Positions 17,423-25,491 of a stretch of 35,538 bases of DNA are shown here, piece by piece (the first letter of the stretch is position 1; every line of letters starts with the position of its first letter). The notes beneath the pieces were generated by a model. The model searched no databases. It saw only the letters and a program-made list of their open reading frames with translations, and was not told where the DNA came from. The DNA is from Geodermatophilus chilensis (GTDB taxonomy: Bacteria; Actinomycetota; Actinomycetes; Mycobacteriales; Geodermatophilaceae): contig NZ_NVPT01000031.1 in NCBI RefSeq assembly GCF_002802985.1, positions 1-35,538 on the forward strand. Direction: 5' to 3'. The position numbers and the translations under genes were made by a program.

Positions 17423-18367
17423 ATGACGACTCTCTTCGTGGCCTCGACCGGCGGCCACCTGAACGAGCTCGTCACGCTCGCCCCGCGACTGGTGCCCCGT
17501 GACGACGACATCCTCTGGGTCACCCATGACACGCTGCAGAGCAGGTCGCTGCTCGGAGACTCGCAGACCGTCTTCGTGCCCGACCTCGGTTCCCGGGACC
17601 TCCCGGGGACAGCGGCGATGGCCCTGCGGGCCTGGAGGATCCTGCACGAGTACCGACCCGAGCGCGTCCTGAGCACCGGTTCGAGCATCGCGGTGGCTTT
17701 CCTGCCAACGGCTCGCACGTTGGGGATGGCGTGCCATTACATCGAGTCCGGAACTCGGGTGACCGGGCCATCGGTGACCGGTCGCATCCTTCAGCACATC
17801 CCTGGCGTCCACTGCTACACCCAGCACGCACAATGGGCGTCGGGCCGGTGGTCCTGTGCCGGGTCGATACTCGACGGCTTCGAGCAAGAGGCGGTGAACG
17901 CGGCGCCACGGTTGGACCGCGTCGTCGTGACCCTGGGCAGCTGGCGGCAGCCCTTCCGCCGCCTGATCGAGCACTTGATCCCCCTCCTGCCGATTGGAGC
18001 GGAGGTGCTCTGGCAGACCGGCCACACCGACGTCAGCGGTCTGGTGGATCGACCTACCCCGTGGCTGTCGGCAGCCGAGCTGCACGTGGCCATCAGGAAA
18101 GCCGACCTGGTGGTCACGCACGCCGGGATGGGGGCTGTGCTCGACGCCCTCGATGCCGGCCGCTGCCCTGTGGTGGTGCCGCGCGTGCAGGAGCACGGCG
18201 AACAGATAGACGATCACCAGGTCGAGTTGGCCGCCGAACTGGGGCAACGGGGACTGGCCGTGGTGAGCGAACCGGGTGCGCTCACGACAGCAGCTCTGCT
18301 GGATGCCGCGAGCCGGCGCATCACCCGAAGTAGCGATCCCCGCCCGTTCCTCCTCGCACCGCCGTAG
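17423..18367 (+). CDS. Alg13/Alg14-type glycosyltransferase (GT28-like, EpsE/EpsF fusion)
   Basis: The product has 314 residues in two halves. Residues 1-160 resemble Alg14/EpsE, the membrane-associated acceptor half (TLFVASTGGHLNELVTLAPR; LSTGSSIAVAFLPTAR; CHYIESGTR). Residues about 165-300 resemble Alg13/EpsF, the nucleotide-sugar half (VVVTLGSWRQPFRRL; ADLVVTHAGMGAVLDALDAG; CPVVVPRVQEHGEQIDDHQ). The pair is encoded by two genes in many bacteria and is one protein here. ATG 17423 has GGAGAGG directly upstream (17412-17418). It should add the second or a later sugar to the lipid-linked intermediate. The stop is TAG (18365-18367), which matters because TAG is read as selenocysteine in the neighbouring operon. 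Confidence 0.85.
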   Translation: MTTLFVASTGGHLNELVTLAPRLVPRDDDILWVTHDTLQSRSLLGDSQTVFVPDLGSRDLPGTAAMALRAWRILHEYRPERVLSTGSSIAVAFLPTARTLGMACHYIESGTRVTGPSVTGRILQHIPGVHCYTQHAQWASGRWSCAGSILDGFEQEAVNAAPRLDRVVVTLGSWRQPFRRLIEHLIPLLPIGAEVLWQTGHTDVSGLVDRPTPWLSAAELHVAIRKADLVVTHAGMGAVLDALDAGRCPVVVPRVQEHGEQIDDHQVELAAELGQRGLAVVSEPGALTTAALLDAASRRITRSSDPRPFLLAPP

Positions 18368-18799
18368 GAGCCGAAGGAGGCCAGGTCGAACCACCCGCTC
18401 GCGGATCAGGACGGCCCCACCGAGCAGCTACCCCAGCGCGCCTCGCCGATGGCGCCTCGCTGTGCGCGGGGCAACGCGACAGCGTCGCCCCAGGCAAGGC
18501 AGTGCGGCCCGAAGCCGAGTGACGTCATCCGGACTGGTGCCGCGGCCAGCGGCCGTTTCAACGCGACCGGGCGGCGTGGCTGAAGGAGGTCGGCCCAGCC
18601 GGGCCGCCATCCCAACCGCGAGATGGTCGATCTGCCCACCACCAGGTCACCGGGCTCGAGCGCCTGCAGGTGAGCCTCCGTGACCGCCTCCTGCCGCACC
18701 GAGCGGTGCGCCGATCGGGTCCCACACCGCATACCCGATGACGTACCCCAGGACGACGACCGGCGGCGCCGGCACCGCGACGACGAGGACGGCCACACC
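18368..18799. other. Spacer between the exopolysaccharide and formate dehydrogenase blocks
   Basis: About 430 nt lie between the TAG stop of the transferase and the tail of the formate dehydrogenase operon. The interval overlaps a doubtful small minus-strand ORF (18647-18802). It was searched by eye for a selenocysteine tRNA: no long-variable-arm tRNA fold and no CTA anticodon loop could be drawn. No integrase, insertion sequence or tRNA end marks the border. Confidence 0.4.
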
Positions 18800-18802
18800 C
18801 AT
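18647..18802 (-). CDS. Possible 51-residue small membrane protein
   Basis: The frame encodes 51 residues from ATG 18802 and begins with a hydrophobic stretch (about residues 2-29, VAVLVVAVPAPPVVVLGYVI). That would form one membrane helix, followed by a Gly/Ala/Arg-rich tail. It lies 31 nt after the NrfD-like gene on the same strand, so it could belong to the formate dehydrogenase operon. GAAGG touches the ATG with no spacer, so the ribosome site is poor, and it may be a chance frame. Confidence 0.25.
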   Translation of the reverse strand: MGVAVLVVAVPAPPVVVLGYVIGYAVWDPIGAPLGAAGGGHGGSPAGARAR

Positions 18803-18833
18803 CCTTCGGCCGGCCCCGCCAACCGCACCGCCG

Positions 18834-19871
18834 TCAGCGGGTGACGGAGGGCGCGTGGCCGTTCTCCCGCGCGGCGAGCCGCTCGCGCTGCGGGACGACG
18901 GTGTACTTCGGGTCCCTGGCGCTGGCCATGCCCGCCTCGAACACGCCGAAGCGGGTGAGCAGCGACCCGGCCGCGAGCAGCGCGCCCGCGACGACCGCAC
19001 CCGCGCGCCGCCGTCCGGCGACGACGGTGAGCGCCGCCCCGGCCGCCGTGCAGGACTTGGCCGCCCGCAGCAGCCGGCCGGCCTTGCCCTCGTGGTACGG
19101 CTCGCTGACGATGCCGAACTCGTTCTCGACCCGGTGCATCGCGGCCAGCTCGATCGCCGCGCCGGCCACCGCCATCTTGCGGGACGGGCCGGCCTCCTCG
19201 ACCGGGCTGAGGGCCATCGTCAGGCCCCCGCCGGCGGCCATCCCCGAGGCGCCGAAGACGAACGGCAGCTCCTTGTGGGCGGCGTGCCACGACGGGACGG
19301 CGGTGTTCGAGAACAGCACCCCGGTGTAGGTCGCCAGCGGGCCGCCGAACAGCGCCGCGACCACCCCGCCGAAGCGCTTGAGCCGCGGGAACCAGCCCAG
19401 CAGCTCCACCGCCGCCGTCGCCCCGGCCGCCGCGCTGAACGGCGCCAGGATGTACGAGCCGATCGACAGCGGGGACGTCGGCTTGATCACCCGCAGCATG
19501 TGCAGGAACCGCTCGGGCCGGCCCAGGTCGTGGATGAGGAACACCACCGAGGCGACCGCCGCGCCCCCGGAGACGTACCGGGAGTTGCGGGTCAGCGCCG
19601 GCCGGTCGGTGAGGTCGGCGAGCGCCGCCAGGATCGACGACGAGCCGGCCGCGCCACCGAGGAACAGGTACAGCGGCACGTCCGGCGTCTTCCACACCGG
19701 CGGCTTGATGATCGGCCGGCCGTAGTAGGAGGTGAACTCGGCCTCCTCGACCATCGCCACCTCGCCGCCGGGGCGGCCTCCGCCGCGCCGGCGCCGCTTC
19801 TGTCGCTTCTGCGCCGGCGGTCCGTCCGCCCGCCGCCAGCCGGCCCCCGGCGTCGCGATGCCCTCGGTCAC
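18834..19871 (-). CDS. nrfD: NrfD/PsrC-type membrane subunit of formate dehydrogenase
   Basis: The product has 345 residues. A basic, Arg/Lys-rich cytoplasmic N-terminus (about 1-40) is followed by about eight hydrophobic segments. The family start is clear in WKTPDVPLYLFLGGAAGSS (about 61-79), then VFLIHDLGRPERFLHMLRVI and SPLSIGSYILAPFSAAAG, which are signature blocks of the polysulfide-reductase NrfD family. The protein anchors the complex and passes electrons from the ferredoxin subunit to menaquinone. It replaces the haem-b FdnI subunit of E. coli, because no haem-ligand pattern of FdnI is seen. GTG 19871 has an excellent AGGAGG about six bases upstream. It follows the iron-sulfur gene after 73 nt and is the last firm gene of the operon. 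Confidence 0.85.
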   Translation of the reverse strand: MTEGIATPGAGWRRADGPPAQKRQKRRRRGGGRPGGEVAMVEEAEFTSYYGRPIIKPPVWKTPDVPLYLFLGGAAGSSSILAALADLTDRPALTRNSRYVSGGAAVASVVFLIHDLGRPERFLHMLRVIKPTSPLSIGSYILAPFSAAAGATAAVELLGWFPRLKRFGGVVAALFGGPLATYTGVLFSNTAVPSWHAAHKELPFVFGASGMAAGGGLTMALSPVEEAGPSRKMAVAGAAIELAAMHRVENEFGIVSEPYHEGKAGRLLRAAKSCTAAGAALTVVAGRRRAGAVVAGALLAAGSLLTRFGVFEAGMASARDPKYTVVPQRERLAARENGHAPSVTR

Positions 19872-19944
19872 AGCTCCTCCTCGCTGGCGCTCGTCGGAGC
19901 TGTGCCCAACGGTGCTCTGCTCATGGGTGACCTCGCGAGCTCGG

Positions 19945-21012
19945 TCACCTGGGCCTCCGTGAGCCGAGGACGGCGGACATCGCGACCCCGACGATCATCG
20001 CGGCCGCGGCACCCGCGGCCTTCCACATGGCGGGCAGGTCGCGGGTGGTGACCACCGGGTCCGGCGGCAGCCCGTAGACCTCCGGCTCGTCGAGCAGCAG
20101 GAAGAACGCCCCCGCGCCGCCGACGCCGTCGTCCTCGTCCCGCCCGTAGAGCCGGGCGGTCTCGACGCCCTGCGCCTTGAGCGTGGCCAGCCGCGCATCG
20201 GCGCGGGCCTGCAGCTCGTCGAGGTTGCCGAACTGGATCGACTGGGTCGGACAGGCCGTCGCGCACGCCGGCTGCAGCCCGTCGGTCAGCCGGTCGTAGC
20301 ACATCGTGCACTTGAAGACCCGCCCGTCGTCCTTGCGCTGCTCGATGACGCCGTACGGGCAGGACGGCACGCAGTAGCCGCAGCCGTTGCAGATGTCGCC
20401 CTGGACGACCACGGTGCCGAACTCGGTGCGGAACAGCGCCCCGGTCGGGCAGACGTCCAGGCACCCGGCGTGCGTGCAGTGCTTGCACACGTCCGAACTC
20501 ATCAGCCAGCGGATCTGCTTGTCGGTCCCCGACTGCCCGGTCTGCGGGTCGAACTCCGACAGCGCCTCGGCGTTCAGCACGCTCTGCTGCGCCGTCGCCA
20601 GGCTCTCGTCGTTCGGGCCGTCGGTGACCGAGCGGCCGCTGTCCTGGCGGTCGTCACCGGGCCGGCCGAACGTCGGCATCGGCAGGTCCACGGTGCGGGT
20701 CTGCTCGACGAACGCCACGTGCCGCCAGGAGTTGGCGCCCAGCTGCCCGGTGTTGTCGTAGGACATCCCGGACAGCCCGATGACGTCGCGCACGCCGTGC
20801 GAGTCGTCCATCGGCAGGGTGTTCCACTCCTTGCACGCCACCTCGCAGGCCTTGCAGCCGATGCACACCGAGGTGTCGGTGAAGAACCCCACGCGAGCCG
20901 GGTGGTCGCCGTCGTAGCCGGCCTCGCCCTGCACGTCGGGCAGCGGCCCGAACAGCCGGTTGTCGGGGTCGCGCCCGGTGAAGGCCGGGCTCGCCGAACT
21001 GATCGAGGTCAC
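19945..21012 (-). CDS. fdnH: Formate dehydrogenase iron-sulfur subunit (FdnH-like)
   Basis: The product has 355 residues. Four Cys clusters would bind four [4Fe-4S] centres: CIGCKACEVAC (C50, C53, C56, C60), CKHCTHAGCLDVC, CNGCGYCVPSC, and the split CTMC / CATAC set. This is the FdnH/HybA-type electron conduit between the molybdopterin subunit and the membrane. A hydrophobic C-terminal helix, AAGAAAAMIVGVAMSAVLG, anchors it as in FdnH. An insertion of about 50 polar residues between the first and second clusters (DRQDSGRSVTDGPNDES region) makes it longer than the E. coli protein. GTG 21012 has AGGAGG with a 5-nt spacer and lies 43 nt after the stop of the catalytic subunit. Confidence 0.92.
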   Translation of the reverse strand: MTSISSASPAFTGRDPDNRLFGPLPDVQGEAGYDGDHPARVGFFTDTSVCIGCKACEVACKEWNTLPMDDSHGVRDVIGLSGMSYDNTGQLGANSWRHVAFVEQTRTVDLPMPTFGRPGDDRQDSGRSVTDGPNDESLATAQQSVLNAEALSEFDPQTGQSGTDKQIRWLMSSDVCKHCTHAGCLDVCPTGALFRTEFGTVVVQGDICNGCGYCVPSCPYGVIEQRKDDGRVFKCTMCYDRLTDGLQPACATACPTQSIQFGNLDELQARADARLATLKAQGVETARLYGRDEDDGVGGAGAFFLLLDEPEVYGLPPDPVVTTRDLPAMWKAAGAAAAMIVGVAMSAVLGSRRPR

Positions 21013-21055
21013 GCCGGCCTCCTCTCTCCTGCTCCGGTCCTCACGGTCTCGGTCC

Positions 21056-24000
21056 TCACAGCGTCGATCCCTCGCCGGCCTCGGCCGCGACCGGGTCGCG
21101 GCCGTTGACCCCGACCCGCCCGGACGCGACCCCGGCGCGCTGCCGGTAGCCCTCCACGAAGTCGATGAGCTCCGGGCCGCGCGGACGCCGTCCCGGCCGG
21201 ATGTCGGCGGTGCTGACCTTGTCCTCCTGGATGTGTGTGTTCGGGTCGAGGACGATCCCGAGCAGGTCGTTGGCCGAGTCGCCGGTCGAGATGCCGCTGT
21301 AGGACCAGTGGTAGGGCATCCCGATCTGGTGCACGACCTGGCCGTCCCGCAGCCTGATCGGCCGGATCCGCTCGGTGACCAGCACCTTCGCCTCGATCGC
21401 CGTCCGCGCGCTGACCAGCGTGGCGTACTCGCCGTTGGTCAGGCCGCGCAGCTCGGCGAGCTCCGGGCTGACCTCGACGAAGAACTCCGGCTGGAGCTCG
21501 GACAGGTAGGGCAGCGTGCGGCTCATCCCGCCGGCGGTGTGGTGCTCGGTCAGCCGGTAGGTGGTCACCTGGAACGGGAAGACGTCCGACAGCGGCGGGT
21601 TCTCCCGGTTCCACGGACCCGGGATGCGCTCCACCGTCGGGTTCGCCTGCTGCTTGTACAAGGCGTTCTGGACGACGGACTCCGCCGGCTCGTAGTGCGT
21701 CGGCAGCGGGCCGTCGACCACGCCCGCGGGCGCGAACAGCCACGCCTTGCCGTCGCCCTGCATGACGAACGGGTCGGCACCGCCGATCGCGTCCTGCGCC
21801 CGGGCACCGTCCGGCGGCACGTAGTCCGGCCGCTTGGTCGCCTCGAAGTCCGGGTTGTCCAGACCGGTCCAGCGACCGGCCTCCTCGTCCCAGTAGACGT
21901 ACTTCTTGCGCTCGCTCCACGGCTTGCCGTCGGGGTCGGCCGACGCGCGGTTGTAGAGGATGCGCCGGTTGTACGGCCAGGCCCAGCCCCACTCGGAGGC
22001 CACCGGGCCCTGCTCGCGACCGGGCTTGCGCCGGGCGGCCTGGTTGACCTCGTCGGCGTAGACGCCGGAGTAGATCCAGCAGCCGCACGAGGTCGAGCCG
22101 TCGTCCTTCAGCTCCAGGTAGCCCGACACCGCACGCCCGTCCGGGCCGGTGCCGTTGATCTCCCGCAGGATGGCCTCGGCGCTCGGCTCCTGGTCGTGCC
22201 CGTGGAGCGGGTAGTCCCAGGTCAGGTCGAGCAGCGGGCGGTCCCGCGGGTCGGTGGAGCCGGCCAGCCGCTCGCGCAGGATGCGACCGAGGTGGAAGTA
22301 GAACCACAGGTCGCTCTTGGCGTCGTTCGGCGGCTCGACCGCCTTGTGCCGCCACTGCAGCACCCGCTGGGTCTGGGTGAAGGTCCCCTCCTTCTCCGCG
22401 TGCGTCGCCGCGGGCATGAAGAAGACCTCGGTGCCGATCGTCTCGGGCGCGAGCTCCCCGGTCTCGATCTCCGGCGACTCCTTCCAGAAGGTGGCCGACT
22501 CGATCATCTGCAGGTCGCGGACGACCAGCCAGTCGAGGTTGGCCAACCCGAAGCGGTTCATGCGCCCGTTGGGGTGCCCGACCGTCGGGTTCTCGCCGAC
22601 CAGGAAGTAGCCGGAGACCTTGCCCTTGATCATGTCGGTGATCGTCCGGTACGAGCTGTGGTCGCCGTCGATCTTCGGCAGGTAGTCGAACGCGAAGTCG
22701 TTCTCCGGCGTCGCGGCGTCGCCCCACCAGGCCTTGAGCAGGCTGGTCATGTAGGCGCGCTTGTTGCCCCAGAAGCCGGCCTTGCCGGCCGCGTCGGCGC
22801 AGTACTCGTCGAGGTCGCCGTGCTGCAGCGCGTGCGGCATGGGCAGGTAGCCCGGCAGCAGGTTGTACAGCGTCGGGACGTCGGTCGAGCCCTGGATGCT
22901 CGCGTGCCCGCGCAGCGCCAGGATCCCGCCGCCGGGGCGGCCGATGTTGCCCAGCAGCGTCTGCAGGATCGAGCAGGTGCGGATGTACTGCGCGCCGACG
23001 CTGTGCTGCGTCCAGCCCACCGAGTACACCCACGCCGTCGTCCGCTCGCGGCCGCTGTTCTCGGTCACCCAGCGGGCGACCTGCAGGAAGACCTCCGGCT
23101 CGATGCCGCAGACCTCGGCCACCATCTCGGGCGTGTAGCGATCGAAGTGCCGCTTGAGGATCTGGAACACCGAGCGCGGGTGCTGCAGCGTCTCGTCGCG
23201 CTTCGGCTTGGCCGCGATCGGCGGGCCGCCGCTGCCGGCCGCCTGGGCGTGATCGGTCTTCTTGACCTCGGGGTCCTGCTCCCTGCGGTCCTGCTCCGCA
23301 GCGCCGGCCGGGTCGTCCGAGCCGGAGTGCGGCGGCTCCTCCGGCTCGTACTGCCAGCTGGACTCGTCGTACTGGTTCTTCTCCGGGTCGAACCCGGAGA
23401 ACAGGCCGTCGAGGTCCTCGGAGTCGACGTAGGCCTCACCCACCAGCGCCGCGGCGTTGGTGTAGGCGACGACGTACTCCTTGAAGTACAGCTCGTTGTC
23501 GAGCACGTACCGGATCAGGCCGCCGAGGAACGCGATGTCCGTGCCGATGCGCAGCGGCACGTGCAGGTCGGCGATCGCGCTGGTGCGCGTGAACCGCGGG
23601 TCGATGTGGACGACCTTGGCGCCGCGCGCCTTGGCCTCACTCACCCACTGGAAACCCACCGGGTGGCACTCGGCCATGTTCGAACCCTCGATGACGATGC
23701 AGTCGGAGTTCGCGAGGTCTTCCTGGAAGTTCGTGGCGCCGCCACGACCGAACGAGGCACCCAGACCGGGCACCGTGGCGGAGTGCTATATGCGCGCCTG
23801 GTTCTCGATCTGGATCGCGCCCAGGGCGCTGTAGAGCTTCTTCATGAGGTAGTTCTCCTCGTTGTCGAGGGTCGCCCCTCCGAGGCTCGCTATCCCCATG
23901 GTGCGGTTGACGCGCTTGCCGTCGTTCTCGTCCTGCCAGCCCTTGCGGCGGGCCTGGAGCACCCGGTCGGCGATCATGTCCATCGCCGTGTCGAGGTCGA

Positions 24001-24346
24001 GGTCCTCCCACTCCGTCCCGAACGGACGGCGGTACTTCACCGTCGTCACGCGGGTCGGGCTGGTGACCAGCTGCTTGCTGGCGCTGCCCTTCGGGCACAG
24101 CCGCCCGCGGCTGATCGGCGAGTCCGGGTCGCCCTCGATCTGGACGATCTGCTCGTCCTTGACGTAGATGCGCTGGCCGCACCCCACCGCGCAGTACGGG
24201 CACACGCTCTGCACGACGCGGTCGGCGGTGGCCGTGCGGCTCACCACGTTCTCCGTCGCCTTGCTGCGTGCGGCCGCGCCGCGTCCGAGGGGGTCCGGCC
24301 CGGTCAGCTGCCGGAACACCGGCCACGCGTCGAGCCAGGTCTTCAC
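21056..24346 (-). CDS. fdnG: Formate dehydrogenase catalytic subunit, selenoprotein with TAG-encoded Sec187
   Basis: The product has 1096 residues if the in-frame TAG at 23788-23786 is read as selenocysteine. Residues 1-186 carry the [4Fe-4S] site (C49, C52, C56, C84 in VCPYCAVGC and RGRLCPKG) and end at NQARI. The amber codon then stands exactly where E. coli FdnG has Sec (NQAR-V-U-H), followed by H188 and a perfectly continuing sequence (FGRGGATNFQEDL, then EGSNMAECHPVG). The rest is the molybdopterin-bis-MGD oxidoreductase body and C-terminal cap (HTAGGMSRTLPYLSELQPE, GMPYHWSYSG). The reaction is formate to CO2 with electrons to the iron-sulfur subunit. There is no twin-arginine signal at the N-terminus, unlike E. 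coli FdnG, so the enzyme probably faces the cytoplasm. The GTG 24346 start has only a weak ribosome site. The real stop is TGA. Read without recoding it would appear as two broken ORFs (24346-23786 and 23773-21056). Confidence 0.9.
23741..23788 (-). promoter_or_regulatory. SECIS-like hairpin directly after the amber selenocysteine codon
   Basis: On the mRNA the loop GGUCU (23767-23763) is closed by GUGCCC (23773-23768) and GGGUGC (23762-23757), six pairs including two wobbles. An outer stem of GCCACG (23779-23774) and CGUGGC (23746-23741) closes a 10-nt 3' bulge. The loop begins 18 nt after the UAG. As I recall the E. coli fdhF SECIS, GGUCU stands at the same distance after its UGA and is contacted by SelB. 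Folding energy was not computed. Confidence 0.7.
23786..23788 (-). other. In-frame TAG codon, predicted selenocysteine (UAG recoding)
   Basis: The minus-strand codons read CGC ATA TAG CAC. TAG lies between two halves of a conserved protein that are in the same frame, at the catalytic selenocysteine position, followed by the conserved His. Bacterial selenocysteine is normally TGA. From memory of the literature, UAG-decoding selenocysteine tRNAs and UAG-programmed formate dehydrogenases were described in Geodermatophilus and Blastococcus. Confidence 0.85.
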
Positions 24347-24456
24347 GTGCGCAACTCTGCCACTTGTGCGTCAGCTCGGCGCTGCGGGACCCACCATGTC
24401 CGATGACAACCGTCCGTTGCGGTTCCGCGGACCGCCGTGCGCCGGGCCCCTCCGCC

Positions 24457-24526
24457 GTGATCACGGGGGCGTTGCACCGTCGACCGGCGTGTCGTCGCGT
24501 GTCACCTGCAACGACCCCGTGATCAC
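24457..24526. repeat. Long inverted repeat (20-bp arms, one mismatch)
   Basis: Arms at 24457-24476 and 24507-24526 are complementary in 19 of 20 positions around a 30-nt spacer. Each arm ends in the palindrome GTGATCAC. The element could form a long hairpin or cruciform. The 13-nt string GTGATCACCTCGC at 24519-24531 recurs before the first gpgS-like gene at 28317-28329, so the motif may be a dispersed element or a regulator site. Confidence 0.65.
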
Positions 24527-24678
24527 CTCGCGGTCTCGGGCGGCCGGTTGGGCGGGATGTCGGCCAACCCCCCGATCGACTCGATCGAGGTCGGAGGCAG
24601 ACCGGGAGAGGGGAGGTCCCGCACCCCGGACGTACCCCGCACGGGTCGAACCGGTGCCGGATCGTCGGTGGGGCGGTC

Positions 24679-24684
24679 GATACT
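24679..24684 (+). promoter_or_regulatory. -10 box for a leaderless MBL-hydrolase transcript
   Basis: GATACT is followed by exactly six bases and then the GTG at 24691. Transcription would start at the start codon itself, which is common in actinobacteria and explains why no ribosome site is present. The -35 region is weak. Confidence 0.4.
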
Positions 24685-24690
24685 GGACCA

Positions 24691-25491
24691 GTGGGCGGCC
24701 TGCACCTGCACTTCCTCGGCCACTCGACGGTGCGCGTCGAGTCGGCCGGGCACACGGTGCTGACCGATCCCCTGCTCACCGGGCGGGTCGGGCCGCTGCG
24801 CCGGGTGGTGCCGGCGCCCGCGCCGGAGACGTACGCCGGGGTCGACCTGGTGCTCATCAGCCACCTGCACGGCGACCACCTGCACCTGCCCTCGCTGCGG
24901 TTGCTCGACCCGGACGTGCGGGTCGTCGTCCCCCGCGGCGCCGGGGCGTGGCTCCGGGCGCGGGGCCTCCGGCACGTGGCCGAGGTGCTGCCCGGCGAGA
25001 CGATCACCCACGGTGCGCTGCGGGTCACCGCCGTCCCGGCCGAGCACTCCGGGCACCGCTGGGGCCCGCGGCTGACGCACGGCCCCGACACCGGCGCGGT
25101 CGGCCACCTGGTCGAGGGCGCCGGGCGGACCGTCTACGCCGCAGGCGACACCGACCTGACCGACGCGATGTCACTGCTGGGCGAGCGCGGGGTCGACGTC
25201 GCGCTGCTGCCGGTGTGGGGGTGGGGGCTCACGCTGGGCCCCGGCCACCTCGACCCGGCGGGCGCGGCCGAGGCGGCGGCACGGCTGCGGCCGCGGGTCG
25301 CCGTCCCCGTGCACTGGGGCACCCTCGCGCTGCCCGGTGCCGCGCGGCTGCCGCGGATGCGCCAGCTGCTCACCGATCCGCCGCGCGACTTCGCCGCCGC
25401 GGTCGCCGCCCGCGGCCTGGACACCGCCGTGGTCGTCGCCGAGCCGGGCCGGCCGGTACCGCTGCCGGAGCCCGTCGGGACGACGCCGTGA
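24691..25491 (+). CDS. MBL-fold metal-dependent hydrolase (UlaG/NAPE-PLD-like)
   Basis: The product has 266 residues and is a metallo-beta-lactamase-fold hydrolase. It opens with LHLHFLGHSTVRVESAG and TDPLL, typical of the UlaG-like/UPF0173 group. The metal motif H-x-H-x-D-H is SHLHGDH (H58, H60, D62, H63), a further His lies in PAEHSGHRWG, the bridging Asp in YAAGDTD, and the last His in VPVHWGTL. The substrate may be a phosphodiester or lactone and is not determined. The GTG start has no ribosome site but is fitted by a leaderless promoter. The stop overlaps the GTG of the DedA gene as GTGA (25488-25491), so the two are one transcription unit. It is divergent from the dehydrogenase operon. 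Confidence 0.88.
   Translation: MGGLHLHFLGHSTVRVESAGHTVLTDPLLTGRVGPLRRVVPAPAPETYAGVDLVLISHLHGDHLHLPSLRLLDPDVRVVVPRGAGAWLRARGLRHVAEVLPGETITHGALRVTAVPAEHSGHRWGPRLTHGPDTGAVGHLVEGAGRTVYAAGDTDLTDAMSLLGERGVDVALLPVWGWGLTLGPGHLDPAGAAEAAARLRPRVAVPVHWGTLALPGAARLPRMRQLLTDPPRDFAAAVAARGLDTAVVVAEPGRPVPLPEPVGTTP

Larger units (their letters stand above)
24347..24690. other. 344-nt divergent promoter region with a long inverted repeat
   Basis: This lies between the start of the formate dehydrogenase operon (24346, minus) and the MBL-fold hydrolase (24691, plus). It holds the 20-bp inverted repeat at 24457-24526 and a -10 box for the hydrolase. No clear promoter for the dehydrogenase and no gene were found. 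Confidence 0.5.

Noticed and set aside
18368-18650. Selenocysteine tRNA near the formate dehydrogenase operon
   Set aside because: TTCGA-like strings occur, but no T-arm, acceptor stem and long variable arm could be paired, and no CTA anticodon loop was found; the tRNA is probably elsewhere in the genome.
18406-19695. Minus-strand 429-codon open frame overlapping the NrfD-like gene
   Set aside because: It is a frame shadow; the NrfD frame has the family motifs and an excellent ribosome site.
23773-23786. Reading the dehydrogenase as a nonsense-mutated pseudogene or as two separate genes
   Set aside because: The TAG sits precisely at the Sec residue, the frame continues for 909 codons of conserved sequence, a SECIS-like hairpin follows, and the proposed second start (GTG 23773) lies inside that hairpin without a ribosome site.
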